Of a stretch of 44,578 nucleotides of DNA, positions 13,727-22,201 are shown piece by piece. Each line of letters begins with the position of its first letter. Within the stretch, counting starts at the first letter, position 1. Source of the stretch: JAXLVB01 sp044228045 (lineage in GTDB: Bacteria > Bacteroidota > Bacteroidia > Cytophagales > Spirosomataceae); assembly GCA_044228045.1 (NCBI GenBank), contig JBGAVQ010000009.1:1-44578 (forward strand), written 5' to 3'. Position numbers and translations under genes: made by a program. Under the pieces are notes generated by a model. It saw nothing but the letters and a program-made list of their open reading frames with translations, had not been told where the DNA came from and ran no database searches.

Positions 13727-15868
13727 TTATTTTAAAGCCGTGTTTTGTTTCTTGATGTCAGTACCAAGGCGTTGTAGGTAGGCAATCATGGCAATGATTT
13801 CTTTGTCGCTACTTACTTTAATACCTTCTTTTTTCAGAACATCAGTTATTTCATTTGCTTGCTTTTTGATTTCTTGATCTGAGTTGGCAATGTAATCGTC
13901 TTCGTAAGGTACACCTATGCTTTTGAGTGCTTCTAATTTAGATGTAGTAAGCGATGTATTGAGGGTTTGCTCAGTGAGCCACGGATAGGCTGGCATGATA
14001 GAACCTGGCGACATGCTGGTAGGATCCATCATGTGGTGATAATGCCATGAGTCAGGATATTTACGACCCACCCGGTGCAAATCTGGACCAGTTCGTTTAG
14101 AACCCCACAAAAACGGATGGTCATACACAAATTCTCCTGATTGAGAGAATTGCCCGTATCGTTCGGTTTCGCTAAGGAATGGCCGCACCATCTGGCTGTG
14201 GCAGCCTACGCAACCTTCACGGATGTACAAATCTCGTCCGTGCAGTTCGAGGGCTGTGTAAGGTTTCACTACTTCAATAGTAGGCACATTTGACTCCACA
14301 GCAAAGGTTGGGATGAGTTCGATAAATGTACCTATCAGTATCGCTACCAACGACCAAAACAGCATAGGCATTGGCTTGCGCTCCAACCAACGGTGCCAGA
14401 AAGTGTCTTCGCCAGTTGGTACATACGCAGCTTCAAGAGCTGGTGCTTGGGCTTTTTCGTTGGCTTCGAGTGTACCTTGCGCAATTGTTTTAAATAAATT
14501 GTATGCCATTAGTATGGCTCCACTCAGGTAAATAGTACCTCCAATAGCACGCATCATGTGCATAGGTAACAATTGGAGGGTGGTCTCTAAAAAGGCAGGG
14601 TATTTAAGTGTACCTTCTGGAGTAAATTCTTTCCACATCATACCTTGGGTAAAGCCAGAGATGTACATAGGTACAGCATAAAATAGAATCCCTAATGTGC
14701 CTAACCAAAAATGCACATTGATGAGTTTTTTAGAGAAAATCTCAGTTTTGTATATGCGAGGGATAAGGTAATAGAGCATAGCAAAGGTCAGAAATCCATT
14801 CCATCCCAAGGCTCCAACGTGTACGTGCGCTACAATCCAGTCGGTAAAGTGACCAATAGCATTCACATTTTTTAAAGAAAGCATTGGACCTTCAAAAGTG
14901 GCCATACCGTAAGCTGTTACACCAACTACCATAAATTTCAGAATAGCATCTTCACGCACTTTATCCCAAGCTCCTCGTAAGGTAAGCAAGCCGTTAATCA
15001 TACCACCCCATGATGGAGCAATCAGCATGATAGAAAACACCGTGCCAAGCGATTGTGCCCAGTCAGGCACACTGGTATATAGTAAGTGGTGTGGGCCAGC
15101 CCAAATGTAAATAAAGATTAAGGCCCAAAAGTGTAGAATAGACAAGCGATAAGAGTACACAGGGCGGTTGGCCATTTTGGGCAAAAAGTAGTACATCAAG
15201 CCCAAAAATGGGGTAGTCAAGAAAAATGCCACCGCATTATGACCATACCACCACTGAATAAGTGCGTCTTGTACCCCTGCATAAAGCGAGTAGCTTTTGA
15301 TCCAAGAGAATGGAACTTCAAACGAATTAACAATGTGAAGCACTGCTATTGTAACAAAAGTAGCAATGTAAAACCAGATGGCTACGTAAATATGGCGTTC
15401 ACGTCGCTTAATAATTGTTCCCATCATGTTAATACCAAAAACCACCCAAATCAAGGCGATGGCAATGTCAATGGGCCATTCTAACTCGGCATATTCTTTA
15501 GAGGTTGTAATACCCAGCGGCAAGGTGAGTACTGCCGAAACAATAATGAGTTGCCAGCCCCAAAAGTGAATGCTACTTAGTAAGTCATTGAACATGCGGG
15601 CTTTACAGAGCCTTTGGAGCGAATAATACAGCCCCATAAAGATGGCATTGCCTACAAAGGCAAAAATGACAGCATTGGTGTGAAGTGGCCTAATGCGCCC
15701 AAAGGTGGTGTATTGATTGCCCAAGTTCATGGCTGGGCTAAACAACTGAGAGGCTACCAGCACGCCTACCAACATACCGATAACTCCCCATATAATAGTA
15801 GCAATGGCGAAATTTCGGACTATTTTGTTGTCATAACTGAACTGTTCGAGTGTAGCAGAGTTAGTCAT
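13727..15868 (-). CDS. ccoN: fused CcoN-CcoO, catalytic and mono-haem subunits of cbb3 oxidase
   Basis: The product has 713 residues. Residues 1 to about 480 are the haem-copper oxidase subunit CcoN: H63 in 'RIRPLHTNAVIF' (haem ligand), 'WWYGHNAVAFFLTTPFLGLMYYFLP' (CuB histidine and catalytic tyrosine helix), 'GPHHLLYTSVPDW', and 'DWIVAHVHVGALGWNGF'. From about residue 500 a membrane anchor leads into CcoO, with the haem c motif C553-V-G-C-H557, 'SQMVRPF', 'GPDLHRVG' and the axial methionine region 'SIMPAYPWL'. The enzyme is the high-affinity terminal oxidase for low oxygen. Fusion of ccoN and ccoO is recurrent in Bacteroidota. The gene lies 12 bases after ccoS. Confidence 0.95.
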   Translation of the reverse strand: MTNSATLEQFSYDNKIVRNFAIATIIWGVIGMLVGVLVASQLFSPAMNLGNQYTTFGRIRPLHTNAVIFAFVGNAIFMGLYYSLQRLCKARMFNDLLSSIHFWGWQLIIVSAVLTLPLGITTSKEYAELEWPIDIAIALIWVVFGINMMGTIIKRRERHIYVAIWFYIATFVTIAVLHIVNSFEVPFSWIKSYSLYAGVQDALIQWWYGHNAVAFFLTTPFLGLMYYFLPKMANRPVYSYRLSILHFWALIFIYIWAGPHHLLYTSVPDWAQSLGTVFSIMLIAPSWGGMINGLLTLRGAWDKVREDAILKFMVVGVTAYGMATFEGPMLSLKNVNAIGHFTDWIVAHVHVGALGWNGFLTFAMLYYLIPRIYKTEIFSKKLINVHFWLGTLGILFYAVPMYISGFTQGMMWKEFTPEGTLKYPAFLETTLQLLPMHMMRAIGGTIYLSGAILMAYNLFKTIAQGTLEANEKAQAPALEAAYVPTGEDTFWHRWLERKPMPMLFWSLVAILIGTFIELIPTFAVESNVPTIEVVKPYTALELHGRDLYIREGCVGCHSQMVRPFLSETERYGQFSQSGEFVYDHPFLWGSKRTGPDLHRVGRKYPDSWHYHHMMDPTSMSPGSIMPAYPWLTEQTLNTSLTTSKLEALKSIGVPYEDDYIANSDQEIKKQANEITDVLKKEGIKVSSDKEIIAMIAYLQRLGTDIKKQNTALK

Positions 15869-15880
15869 TAGATTTGTGGT

Positions 15881-16093
15881 TTATATAATGTCAGAAGAAG
15901 GTTTCAAAGATTGGTTTACGATGATTGGGGCATCGTGGGGGACAGAAGTCTGTGGAGTGTCATCTACTAAAATCCGAATGGCAGGTGTGTAAAGGTCGTC
16001 GTTCTGGCCACTTTGTTGTGCCCACAAAAAAGCACTTAAAAAACACAATGCCATTAGTAAACTTATCCCAATCATTAAAAATATAATATTCAT
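15881..16093 (-). CDS. ccoS: CcoS, cbb3 oxidase maturation protein
   Basis: The product has 70 residues from ATG 16093. It begins 'MNIIFLMIGISLLMALCFL' and continues 'SAFLWAQQSGQNDDLYTPA', the diagnostic CcoS pattern (one membrane helix, then W-x5-GQ-DDL-TPA). A longer frame to 16132 exists, but the family always starts at MNIIF-like sequence, so the inner ATG was chosen. CcoS is needed for haem and copper cofactor insertion into CcoN. It is the first gene of the operon; ccoI, which normally precedes it, is elsewhere in the window. Confidence 0.92.
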   Translation of the reverse strand: MNIIFLMIGISLLMALCFLSAFLWAQQSGQNDDLYTPAIRILVDDTPQTSVPHDAPIIVNQSLKPSSDII

Positions 16094-16164
16094 TGGTTCG
16101 TCTATAAGATTAAAAAAAGAGGTACAGTGCACGGTGCAAGAGCCTTAGCTGGTGTCAAAAGGCA

Positions 16165-16244
16165 TAAAAAAGTTCCCGCCCCCAAAAGAAACGGGAACTA
16201 CATTCGCTACCTCTTTGATTTACCACCTGTTCTTGCCTTTCGGC
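16165..16244 (-). ncRNA. candidate small RNA or attenuated leader upstream of ccoS
   Basis: A promoter predicted from the Fnr-like site would start transcription near 16244-16242. The RNA would open with the hairpin GCC-GAAA-GGC (16244-16235, a GNRA tetraloop). About 80 bases later it would end at a full intrinsic terminator: TTCCCG-type stem AGTTCCCG/CGGGAACT (16171-16199) followed on the minus strand by TTTTTT. ccoS begins 72 bases further. The segment could be a discrete Fnr-controlled sRNA or a leader whose terminator must be overcome to express the oxidase. Promoter and ends are predicted, not observed. Confidence 0.45.
16171..16199 (-). terminator. intrinsic terminator inside the cco leader
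   Basis: An 8-bp perfect stem (AGTTCCCG 16171-16178 with CGGGAACT 16192-16199) and a 13-base loop are followed on the minus strand by six T bases. No convincing gene ends just upstream of it, so it is either an attenuator or the 3' end of a small RNA. Confidence 0.75.
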
Positions 16245-16248
16245 GATG

Positions 16249-16292
16249 TAAAATTGGGATTAGTTGGCAGGCAAAAAAATGACATTGGTCAC
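16249..16292 (-). promoter_or_regulatory. cco operon Fnr-like site and predicted promoter
   Basis: ATGAC-ATTG-GTCAC at 16279-16292 is a TGA-N6-TCA operator (centre 16285.5). On the minus strand the sequence CAATTTTA (16256-16249), a weak form of TAnnTTTG, lies 36.5 bases downstream of the centre, matching the geometry of the nos and fnr promoters within one base. The interval 16094-16550 (457 bases) between ccoS and the divergent DUF5686 gene holds this site, the leader described above, and nothing else I could recognise. Confidence 0.55.
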
Positions 16293-16550
16293 TATTGTAG
16301 CTGATAAAAGTTTTGAGGGCTTCACCAAAATCCAAAAAAGCAGGTAATGAGTATGTATTTAGGTAAGAATTGACAATAAGTTGTAGTTTAGTATCTAAAA
16401 TACAAGTTACTATCATAACGTGAAGTAGCAATTTGAGCAAAAGTTGAACTCAGTATAATACAAAGGTTGTTGTGCAACATATCAACCTCTTTTATTCAAG
16501 AGCAAAGCCTGTCGTCAGCACATTTTTTAGTTAAGGTACGCATTTCATCC

Positions 16551-19124
16551 ATGAAATTATTTTATTCTCTAATTGTATCAATAAGTTGTTTACTGGTGTC
16601 TTTAGAGGCATTGGCACAGCCCACTTTGTCGCAGCCGCTTACCAAAGTGAGGGGGCGAGTACTTGATGCCAAAACCAGCCAACCACTACCTTTTGCTAAT
16701 ATCACTATAGTAGGAACCCGTTTTGGCACACAAGCCGATATCAATGGCAATTTCTCTATTGAGACCCGAGAACGCAACATCAAGCTGCAAGCTACCATGG
16801 TTGGGTACTTACCAGATGTAAAACCCGTGCCTACTGGTGTAGAAATTACCGTCAATTTTAGACTTCGCTCACAAGCCAACGAACTCAAAGAAGCCGTTGT
16901 AAAAGGAAAAAAAGAACGGTATCGCAACAAAGACAACCCAGCCGTTGAGTTGATAAGAAGAGTAATTGCCAATAAAGACCAAAACCGTAAAGAAGGCTTT
17001 GATTTTTATCAGTATGAAAAGTACGAAAAACTCCAAATGGATCTTTCTAACGTGAGTGAAAAGTTTCGGAACAAACGCTCGCTTCGCAAATTCGACTTCA
17101 TTTTCAACTATTTAGATACTTCTGAGGTAAGTGGCAAAGTCAATCTGCCGCTCTATCTCAAAGAAAGCCTGGCTGATGTTTATTACCGGAAAGAACCCAA
17201 AAAACTTCGGGAATATGTAAAAGGGGAAAAAATGACAGGCTTGGGCGGTTACATTGACAACAACGGCATAGCCAGTTACTTAGATGTACTCTATCAAGAA
17301 ATCAATATTTACGACAATAACATCGGTATTTTGGGTACCGAATACGCCGGCCCAGTTAATCCCTTAGCACCCAATTTATATAAGTTTGTGCTGCTCGATA
17401 CGCTCAAATTTCACAATACAAAGTGTGTAAGGTTGGGCTTTGCGCCTCGTAATCAAACAGATATGCTTTTTTTGGGCGATATGCTCATTGCCTTAGACTC
17501 AACTTATGCCATTCGTCAGGTACAGATGGGCTTCTCTAAAGAAGTAAACATCAATTTTGTGAACGACCTCCGCATTACCCAAGAGTTTGACCCTGTTGAG
17601 CAAAAACAACAAATGCTGAGCCACGACGAACTGATTATTGAGTTTAACCTGCTCAAACAAGACAATCGAATGGGCTTGTATGGGCGACGGAGTGTTTCGT
17701 ATCAAAAATACCAACTTAACCAGCCTATCGAAGAAAAATACTTTGAAGGAATTGCCAAAGTAACCAAACTCCCCACTGCCACCAAACAAGACGAGTCGTA
17801 TTGGCTCAATGCTCGACACGAAGCCTTATCTGATAAAGAGAAGGGTATCTATCAAATGGTGGACAGTGTGCAAAATATACCTGCCTTTCGTAGGGTAATG
17901 AATGTAGCTACCCTTTTGCTATCAGGTTGGAAACCAGGGAGTTTTTTTGAGATTGGCCCTGTCAATTCTTTTTATAGTTTCAATCCAATCGAAGGTTTTC
18001 GTCCTCGTTTTGGAGGGCGTACTGCCGTAGCATGGAACCCCCGCTTCGTGGCCGAAGTATATGGAGCGTATGGATTTAAAGACCAACGATTTAAGTATTT
18101 TGCAGCCCTCAATTATTCATTTACCGAACGCTCGGTTTATGAATATCCTGTCAAAAGATTGCGAGCTACGGCTGTTAATGAAGTCAAAATTCCTGGGCAA
18201 GAACTACAGTTTGTGAATGAAGACAATTTCTTACTGTCGTTCAAACGAGGGGTCAATAACAAAATGACATACAATCAATCCCTTGCATTGGAGTACCTCA
18301 ATGAGTCTGCAAGTGGGTTTAACTTTAGTTTTACGTTCAAATACCTCAAACAAAGCCCAGGCGGGGCCTTTCGGTTTGAAATGCCCAAGCCTGATGGTAG
18401 TATGAGCTATGAGCCTTCTATTACTTCAAGTGAGTTTATTACTTATATTCGGTATTCACCAAATGAAAAATTTTATCAAGGTAGAGATTACCGCATTCCC
18501 ATCGTCAACGAATACCCCGTTATTGAATTACAGCACGTTTTGGGACTAAAAGGGGTGTTTGGTAGCCAATACAGTTATCATAATTTGCGAGGGAAACTCT
18601 ACAAAAGATTTTTCTTGCCCCCCTTGGGCAATTTAGATTTGTACCTCGAAGGTGGTAAAGTATTTGGCACGCTGCCCTATCCTTTACTCACAATTCACCG
18701 AGCTAACCAATCTTACTCGTATCAGCCCGAAGCCTACAACTTAATGAATTTCATGGAGTTTGTTAGCGACCATTACGCCTCAATTTCTATTGAACACAAC
18801 TTTAATGGTCTATTGTTTAATCGTATTCCTTTATTGCGTAAATTAGATTGGCGAGAAGAGGTAGTTTTTAAGGCCATGTGGGGTGGCTTAAGCCAAGCCA
18901 ACGTGCCTACTACGACCAATGGACTCTTGCGTTTTCCGGTAGATACCGACGGCAATCCCGTTACTTTTATGCTTGATCAACGCCCCTATATAGAGGCTGG
19001 CGTGGGTATTGCCAATGTTTTTAAGTTGTTCAGAGTTTATTTGGTTAAGCGTTTAACATACTTAGAAAAACCCAATGTAGCTTCGGGTTTTGCCATCCGA
19101 ACAAGGGTTCGGTTTGATTTTTAA
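16551..19124 (+). CDS. DUF5686-type outer-membrane protein with CarboxypepD_reg domain
   Basis: The product has 857 residues from ATG 16551, where a signal peptide begins ('LFYSLIVSISCLLVSLEALAQ'). The upstream extension of this frame to 16467 lacks signal features and was dropped. Residues about 35-115 are a carboxypeptidase-regulatory-like beta-sandwich ('VRGRVLDAKTSQPLPFANIT', 'GTQADINGNFSI'). The rest is a long domain ending in a beta-barrel-like region with a terminal aromatic residue ('RTRVRFDF'), as in DUF5686 family proteins of Bacteroidota. These are outer-membrane proteins of unknown function. The gene stands alone and is divergent from the cco operon. Confidence 0.82.
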   Translation: MKLFYSLIVSISCLLVSLEALAQPTLSQPLTKVRGRVLDAKTSQPLPFANITIVGTRFGTQADINGNFSIETRERNIKLQATMVGYLPDVKPVPTGVEITVNFRLRSQANELKEAVVKGKKERYRNKDNPAVELIRRVIANKDQNRKEGFDFYQYEKYEKLQMDLSNVSEKFRNKRSLRKFDFIFNYLDTSEVSGKVNLPLYLKESLADVYYRKEPKKLREYVKGEKMTGLGGYIDNNGIASYLDVLYQEINIYDNNIGILGTEYAGPVNPLAPNLYKFVLLDTLKFHNTKCVRLGFAPRNQTDMLFLGDMLIALDSTYAIRQVQMGFSKEVNINFVNDLRITQEFDPVEQKQQMLSHDELIIEFNLLKQDNRMGLYGRRSVSYQKYQLNQPIEEKYFEGIAKVTKLPTATKQDESYWLNARHEALSDKEKGIYQMVDSVQNIPAFRRVMNVATLLLSGWKPGSFFEIGPVNSFYSFNPIEGFRPRFGGRTAVAWNPRFVAEVYGAYGFKDQRFKYFAALNYSFTERSVYEYPVKRLRATAVNEVKIPGQELQFVNEDNFLLSFKRGVNNKMTYNQSLALEYLNESASGFNFSFTFKYLKQSPGGAFRFEMPKPDGSMSYEPSITSSEFITYIRYSPNEKFYQGRDYRIPIVNEYPVIELQHVLGLKGVFGSQYSYHNLRGKLYKRFFLPPLGNLDLYLEGGKVFGTLPYPLLTIHRANQSYSYQPEAYNLMNFMEFVSDHYASISIEHNFNGLLFNRIPLLRKLDWREEVVFKAMWGGLSQANVPTTTNGLLRFPVDTDGNPVTFMLDQRPYIEAGVGIANVFKLFRVYLVKRLTYLEKPNVASGFAIRTRVRFDF

Positions 19125-19195
19125 AGAAATCATTACCATACCTTTATCAAACCGTTAAAAATGATGAATGGGGGCGCAAGCGCATAAAATTATCT

Positions 19196-19203
19196 TAATT
19201 TTG
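19196..19203 (+). promoter_or_regulatory. predicted -7 box for the sugar cluster
   Basis: TAATTTTG matches the Bacteroidota consensus TAnnTTTG and lies 50 bases before the first gene of the sugar cluster at 19254. A clear upstream TTG element at the usual distance is not seen, so the call is modest. Confidence 0.4.
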
Positions 19204-19253
19204 CCCCAATTCTGAAGCATTAGACTTAGAAAAATACAAAACTGTTATCTCCT

Positions 19254-20291
19254 ATGTCTGCAAAAAAGAAAATCTTATTTGTAATTGGGTCGCCAAATCA
19301 GACGACACAAATGCACCAAATAGCCCAACAATTAACTGAATATGATTGTTGGTTTTCTCAAATTTATGACGAACATTGGTATGCAGATTTTGGTATCAAA
19401 ATGGGCTGGCTCGATCACACAATCGTTACGGGTCATTTCAAAGCCAAAGGTGATAAATACTTAGCCGAGCATCAGCTGCAAGTTGATTACCGTGGCCAAA
19501 AGCATCACTATGATTTGGTGTTGATGTGTACCGACCTCATTGTGCCAGCCAATGTGCGAGCCACCAAAAGTATTTGGGTGCAAGAAGGTATGATTGACAA
19601 AACAACGTGGTGGAGCAAAGTGGTAAAACAATTGAGACTACCAGGTTGGATTGGCATGGACACTTCGCTTAATGGTTCATCAAATCTTTGTGATATTTAC
19701 TGCGCCGCTTCGGAAGGCTACAAGCAGTTTTTTACCAAAATGGGAACCGATGCCGACAAGATTATCGTGACGGGTATGCCCAATTTTGACAATATTGAGC
19801 AATTCACCCACAATAACTTTCCACATCGAGACTATGTAATGGTAGCTACGTCGGATATTCGAGAATGTTTCCGTCACGAAGATAGACCTGCATTTATTCG
19901 ACAATGTGTCGAAATTGCAAATGGTAGGCAGTTAATTTTTAAACTCCATCCCAACGAAATTTACGATCGTGCTGTGCAAGAAATTCGTGAGAATGCTCCC
20001 GCCAATGCCATGATTTTTCAGGAGGGCAACACCAACGAAATGATTGCTAATTGCCAAGAACTCATCACACAATATTCAACTGTTGTGTATGTAGGCATTG
20101 CTTTGGGCAAAAAAGTTCATTCGTTCTTTGATGTAAACGAGCTCAAACGCCTTGCTCCCTTACAAAATGGCGGTACTTCGGCACAAAATATTGCGAATGT
20201 TTGTAGGGCTTATATAGAATTTGAGGGAAAAGGGAAAGCGTTTACACAACAGTTTGATTACAAGCCTGTTACCAGCCAAGAGTATGCATAG
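19254..20291 (+). CDS. glycosyltransferase-like / CDP-glycerol-transferase-like protein
   Basis: The product has 345 soluble residues with a GT-B-like organisation. The N-terminal half contains 'KKILFVIGSPNQTTQMHQIA' and 'YDLVLMCTDLIVP'. The C-terminal half carries 'CAASEGYKQFFTKMGTDADK', 'IIVTGMPNFDNI', 'RQLIFKLHPNE' and 'ELITQYSTVVYVGIALGKKV'. The HPNE and S/T-T-V motifs are those of the CDP-glycerol glycerophosphotransferase and capsule-synthesis superfamily. It is the first gene of the sugar cluster and overlaps the next gene by 8 bases. It may attach the sugar acid made downstream or build the linked glycan; donor and acceptor are unknown. Confidence 0.6.
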   Translation: MSAKKKILFVIGSPNQTTQMHQIAQQLTEYDCWFSQIYDEHWYADFGIKMGWLDHTIVTGHFKAKGDKYLAEHQLQVDYRGQKHHYDLVLMCTDLIVPANVRATKSIWVQEGMIDKTTWWSKVVKQLRLPGWIGMDTSLNGSSNLCDIYCAASEGYKQFFTKMGTDADKIIVTGMPNFDNIEQFTHNNFPHRDYVMVATSDIRECFRHEDRPAFIRQCVEIANGRQLIFKLHPNEIYDRAVQEIRENAPANAMIFQEGNTNEMIANCQELITQYSTVVYVGIALGKKVHSFFDVNELKRLAPLQNGGTSAQNIANVCRAYIEFEGKGKAFTQQFDYKPVTSQEYA

Positions 20292-21087
20292 ACGAATCGT
20301 CATCATTGTTCAGGCTCGTATGTCATCGAGTCGTTTCCCCAAAAAAGTACTAAAACCCATTTTGGGTGAACCACTTTTGTTCAGGATGATAGAACGATTG
20401 CAACAAATTAAAAATCAAGTAATTATTGTAGTGGCTACCTCCACTGATGCTTCTGATGATGCCATTGTGCAGGCTTGCGCCGAACGGAATGTAGCTTGTT
20501 TCAGAGGAAGCATGAACGATTGTCTTGACCGACATTATCAGTTAGCCAAGCAGTACGAAGCAGATATTGCCATCAAAATACCATCTGACTGTCCTTTGAT
20601 TGACCCTGTGGTAGTGGATGAAGTGATAGATTTTTATCTTGAAAATGAAGGGAAGTATGATTTTGTAAGTAACCTGCATCCTGCTACTTTTCCAGACGGT
20701 AACGATGTGGAAATTATGCCAATGCCTATGCTCGAAAAAGCATGGAAGGAGGCAACAAGACCCTTAGAACGAGAGCATACAACGCCTTACTTTTGGGAAA
20801 ATCCTGATAAATTTCGTATTGGTAATGTAATTTGGGAAAGTGGCTTAGACTACTCCATGTCGCACCGCTTGACAATTGATTATCAGGAAGACTACGAGTT
20901 TATCTGCCAGGTTTTTGAGGAATTATACCCTCAAAATCCTGCCTTTGGACTTAACGATATTTTGGTTTTGCTCCAAACTAAACCTGAAATTTACGAAATC
21001 AACAGTAAGTTTGCAGGTGTAAATTGGTATCGCAATCACTTGGCCGAACTAAAAACAGTTTCAGTGGAACAGACCAAGCAGCTATAG
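20284..21087 (+). CDS. SpsF/acylneuraminate-type cytidylyltransferase
   Basis: The product has 267 residues from ATG 20284, which overlaps the preceding stop; the frame is open further upstream, but the nucleotidyltransferase fold starts at 'RIVIIVQARMSSSRFPKKVL'. That motif, 'IPSDCPLIDPVVVDEVIDFY' and 'EREHTTPYFW' are typical of SpsF and CMP-sialate synthetase-like enzymes, which activate acidic sugars or hexosamine phosphates with an NTP. Together with NeuB and the KdsC-like phosphatase downstream, this enzyme probably makes the CMP-activated form of the cluster's sugar acid. The exact nucleotide and sugar cannot be read from sequence. Confidence 0.78.
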   Translation: MHRRIVIIVQARMSSSRFPKKVLKPILGEPLLFRMIERLQQIKNQVIIVVATSTDASDDAIVQACAERNVACFRGSMNDCLDRHYQLAKQYEADIAIKIPSDCPLIDPVVVDEVIDFYLENEGKYDFVSNLHPATFPDGNDVEIMPMPMLEKAWKEATRPLEREHTTPYFWENPDKFRIGNVIWESGLDYSMSHRLTIDYQEDYEFICQVFEELYPQNPAFGLNDILVLLQTKPEIYEINSKFAGVNWYRNHLAELKTVSVEQTKQL

Positions 21088-21100
21088 TTATGCAAAATAT

Positions 21101-21162
21101 ATCCTCCCCTCCTCGGACCGGGCCGCCGGAGCGGGGGCAGGGGCGACCGACGCTTCGGTGGG
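21101..21162. repeat. GC-rich interspersed-repeat-like tract
   Basis: The gap between the cytidylyltransferase and transketolase genes holds a 62-base tract that is far richer in G and C than its surroundings. It includes CCCCTCCTCGG, CCGGAGCGGGG and CAGGGGCG, with partly complementary arms. Similar CCCC...GGGG tracts occur at 36578-36602 and 37515-37543 at the two ends of miaA. The style matches the degenerate C-rich/G-rich intergenic repeats known from Cytophagales genomes. Family membership is a visual judgement. Confidence 0.45.
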
Positions 21163-21174
21163 TAAAAGCAGAAG

Positions 21175-22050
21175 ATGAAAAAGCAACAAATTATGAATCA
21201 AACGCAAAAACATCAATTAGAAACCATCGCTTTGCGAGTACGTGAGCACATCATTCGTATGTCCACCGACGGCGGCTGTTTTGTAGGGGCTTCGTTATCG
21301 GCAACAGATTTAGTGGTGTATCTCTATGCCAATTTCTTGAACCTACACAAAGACAACCTTAACGACCCCAACCGTGATTACCTGTTCCTATCCAAAGGAC
21401 ACGACGTACCAGCACTTTACGGCACGTTTGCAGAGTTGGGAATTCTTGACCCCGAACGCCTTAAAAACCATTTGGCTACTAACGATAATATCTATTGGCA
21501 TCCAAATGTCAAAATTCCGGGTATAGAATTCCACTCGGGTTCGTTGGGGCATTTGCCCTCAGTGGCATTAGGTGTGGCGTTGGATATCAGGATGCGAGGC
21601 GGCTCAAATCGAGTGATTTGCATCACTGGCGATGGCGAACTCAACGAAGGCTCTTGTTGGGAAGCTATGCTCGTTGCCAATGCGTATGGAGTTGATAACC
21701 TGACTTTTGTGGTGGACAGAAACTGGTTTCAAGCCAATGTCTATACCGAAGATTTGATTCCCTTAGAACCACTTGATAAGAAATTTGAAGCTTTTGGCTG
21801 CGCCGTTAAGCGAATCAACGGACATGATTTTGACCAATTAGAAGAAGCCTTTCAAGCATTGCCATTCGTAAAAGGCAAGCCAAGTGTCATCATAGCCGAC
21901 ACCGTGCGGGGCAGAGGGCTCCCGAGCATTGAAGCCCGTGCAGACCGTTGGTTCTGCAACTTTACACACGATGAAGTGGAGCAACTCCTCGAAGAACTCC
22001 ACGGCGTAGCTCAAGCAACTATTGAATCCGAAACCTTAGTAGTGAGATAA
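21175..22050 (+). CDS. transketolase N-terminal (TPP-binding) subunit
   Basis: The product has 291 residues. It covers the thiamine-diphosphate domain of a split transketolase: 'GGCFVGASLSATDLVVYLYANF', 'DYLFLSKGHDVPALYGTFAELG', 'GSLGHLPSVALGVAL', and the GDG-x-N motif 'GDGELNEGSCWEAMLVANAYG' with 'VVDRNWFQ'. The start may be ATG 21175 or ATG 21193. Its partner subunit follows at 22202. Split transketolases are used in central metabolism, but in polysaccharide clusters they are thought to make or cleave unusual ketoses. Here the pair is embedded among sugar-acid genes, so a dedicated role in precursor synthesis is likely. Confidence 0.85.
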   Translation: MKKQQIMNQTQKHQLETIALRVREHIIRMSTDGGCFVGASLSATDLVVYLYANFLNLHKDNLNDPNRDYLFLSKGHDVPALYGTFAELGILDPERLKNHLATNDNIYWHPNVKIPGIEFHSGSLGHLPSVALGVALDIRMRGGSNRVICITGDGELNEGSCWEAMLVANAYGVDNLTFVVDRNWFQANVYTEDLIPLEPLDKKFEAFGCAVKRINGHDFDQLEEAFQALPFVKGKPSVIIADTVRGRGLPSIEARADRWFCNFTHDEVEQLLEELHGVAQATIESETLVVR

Positions 22051-22094
22051 CCTCTCAAATTATTGTCAGTTGGAAACAACTCACAGCAAGATAT

Positions 22095-22192
22095 GAATAA
22101 CCGGTAGTCCACCAAATGTAATGCTGATTATTGGTCTGACGGAACGTCTGACCTGCAAATAGCATTACAAGTTTAGCACTACCGAATAACCG
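22095..22192. mobile_element. MITE-like 80-bp palindromic element with 9-bp direct repeats
   Basis: Two exact copies of GAATAACCG (22095-22103 and 22184-22192) flank an 80-base element. The element and one flanking base on each side fold into a fully symmetric hairpin, two arms of 40 bases around a GAA loop (22142-22144 region). Its stems are CGGTAGT/ACTACCG, TGTAATGCT/AGCATTACA and GGTC-T-GACG/CGTC-T-GACC, separated by equal-length internal loops of 8 and 7 bases. Matching direct repeats directly at the ends look like a target-site duplication. It encodes no protein. It lies between the two transketolase subunit genes. No transposase that could move it is present in the window. Confidence 0.6.
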
Positions 22193-22201
22193 ATAACGAA
22201 T

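Noticed and set aside
16207..16440. A 77-residue frame on the minus strand just upstream of the cco leader terminator
   Set aside because: It overlaps the Fnr-like site and the predicted promoter, has no domain or homology I recognise, and shows no start context. Its end near the terminator is better explained by the leader RNA.
22102..22184. Possible integron attC site
   Set aside because: The symmetric arms recall attC, but there are no RYYYAAC/GTTRRRY core sites and no integron integrase or cassette array.
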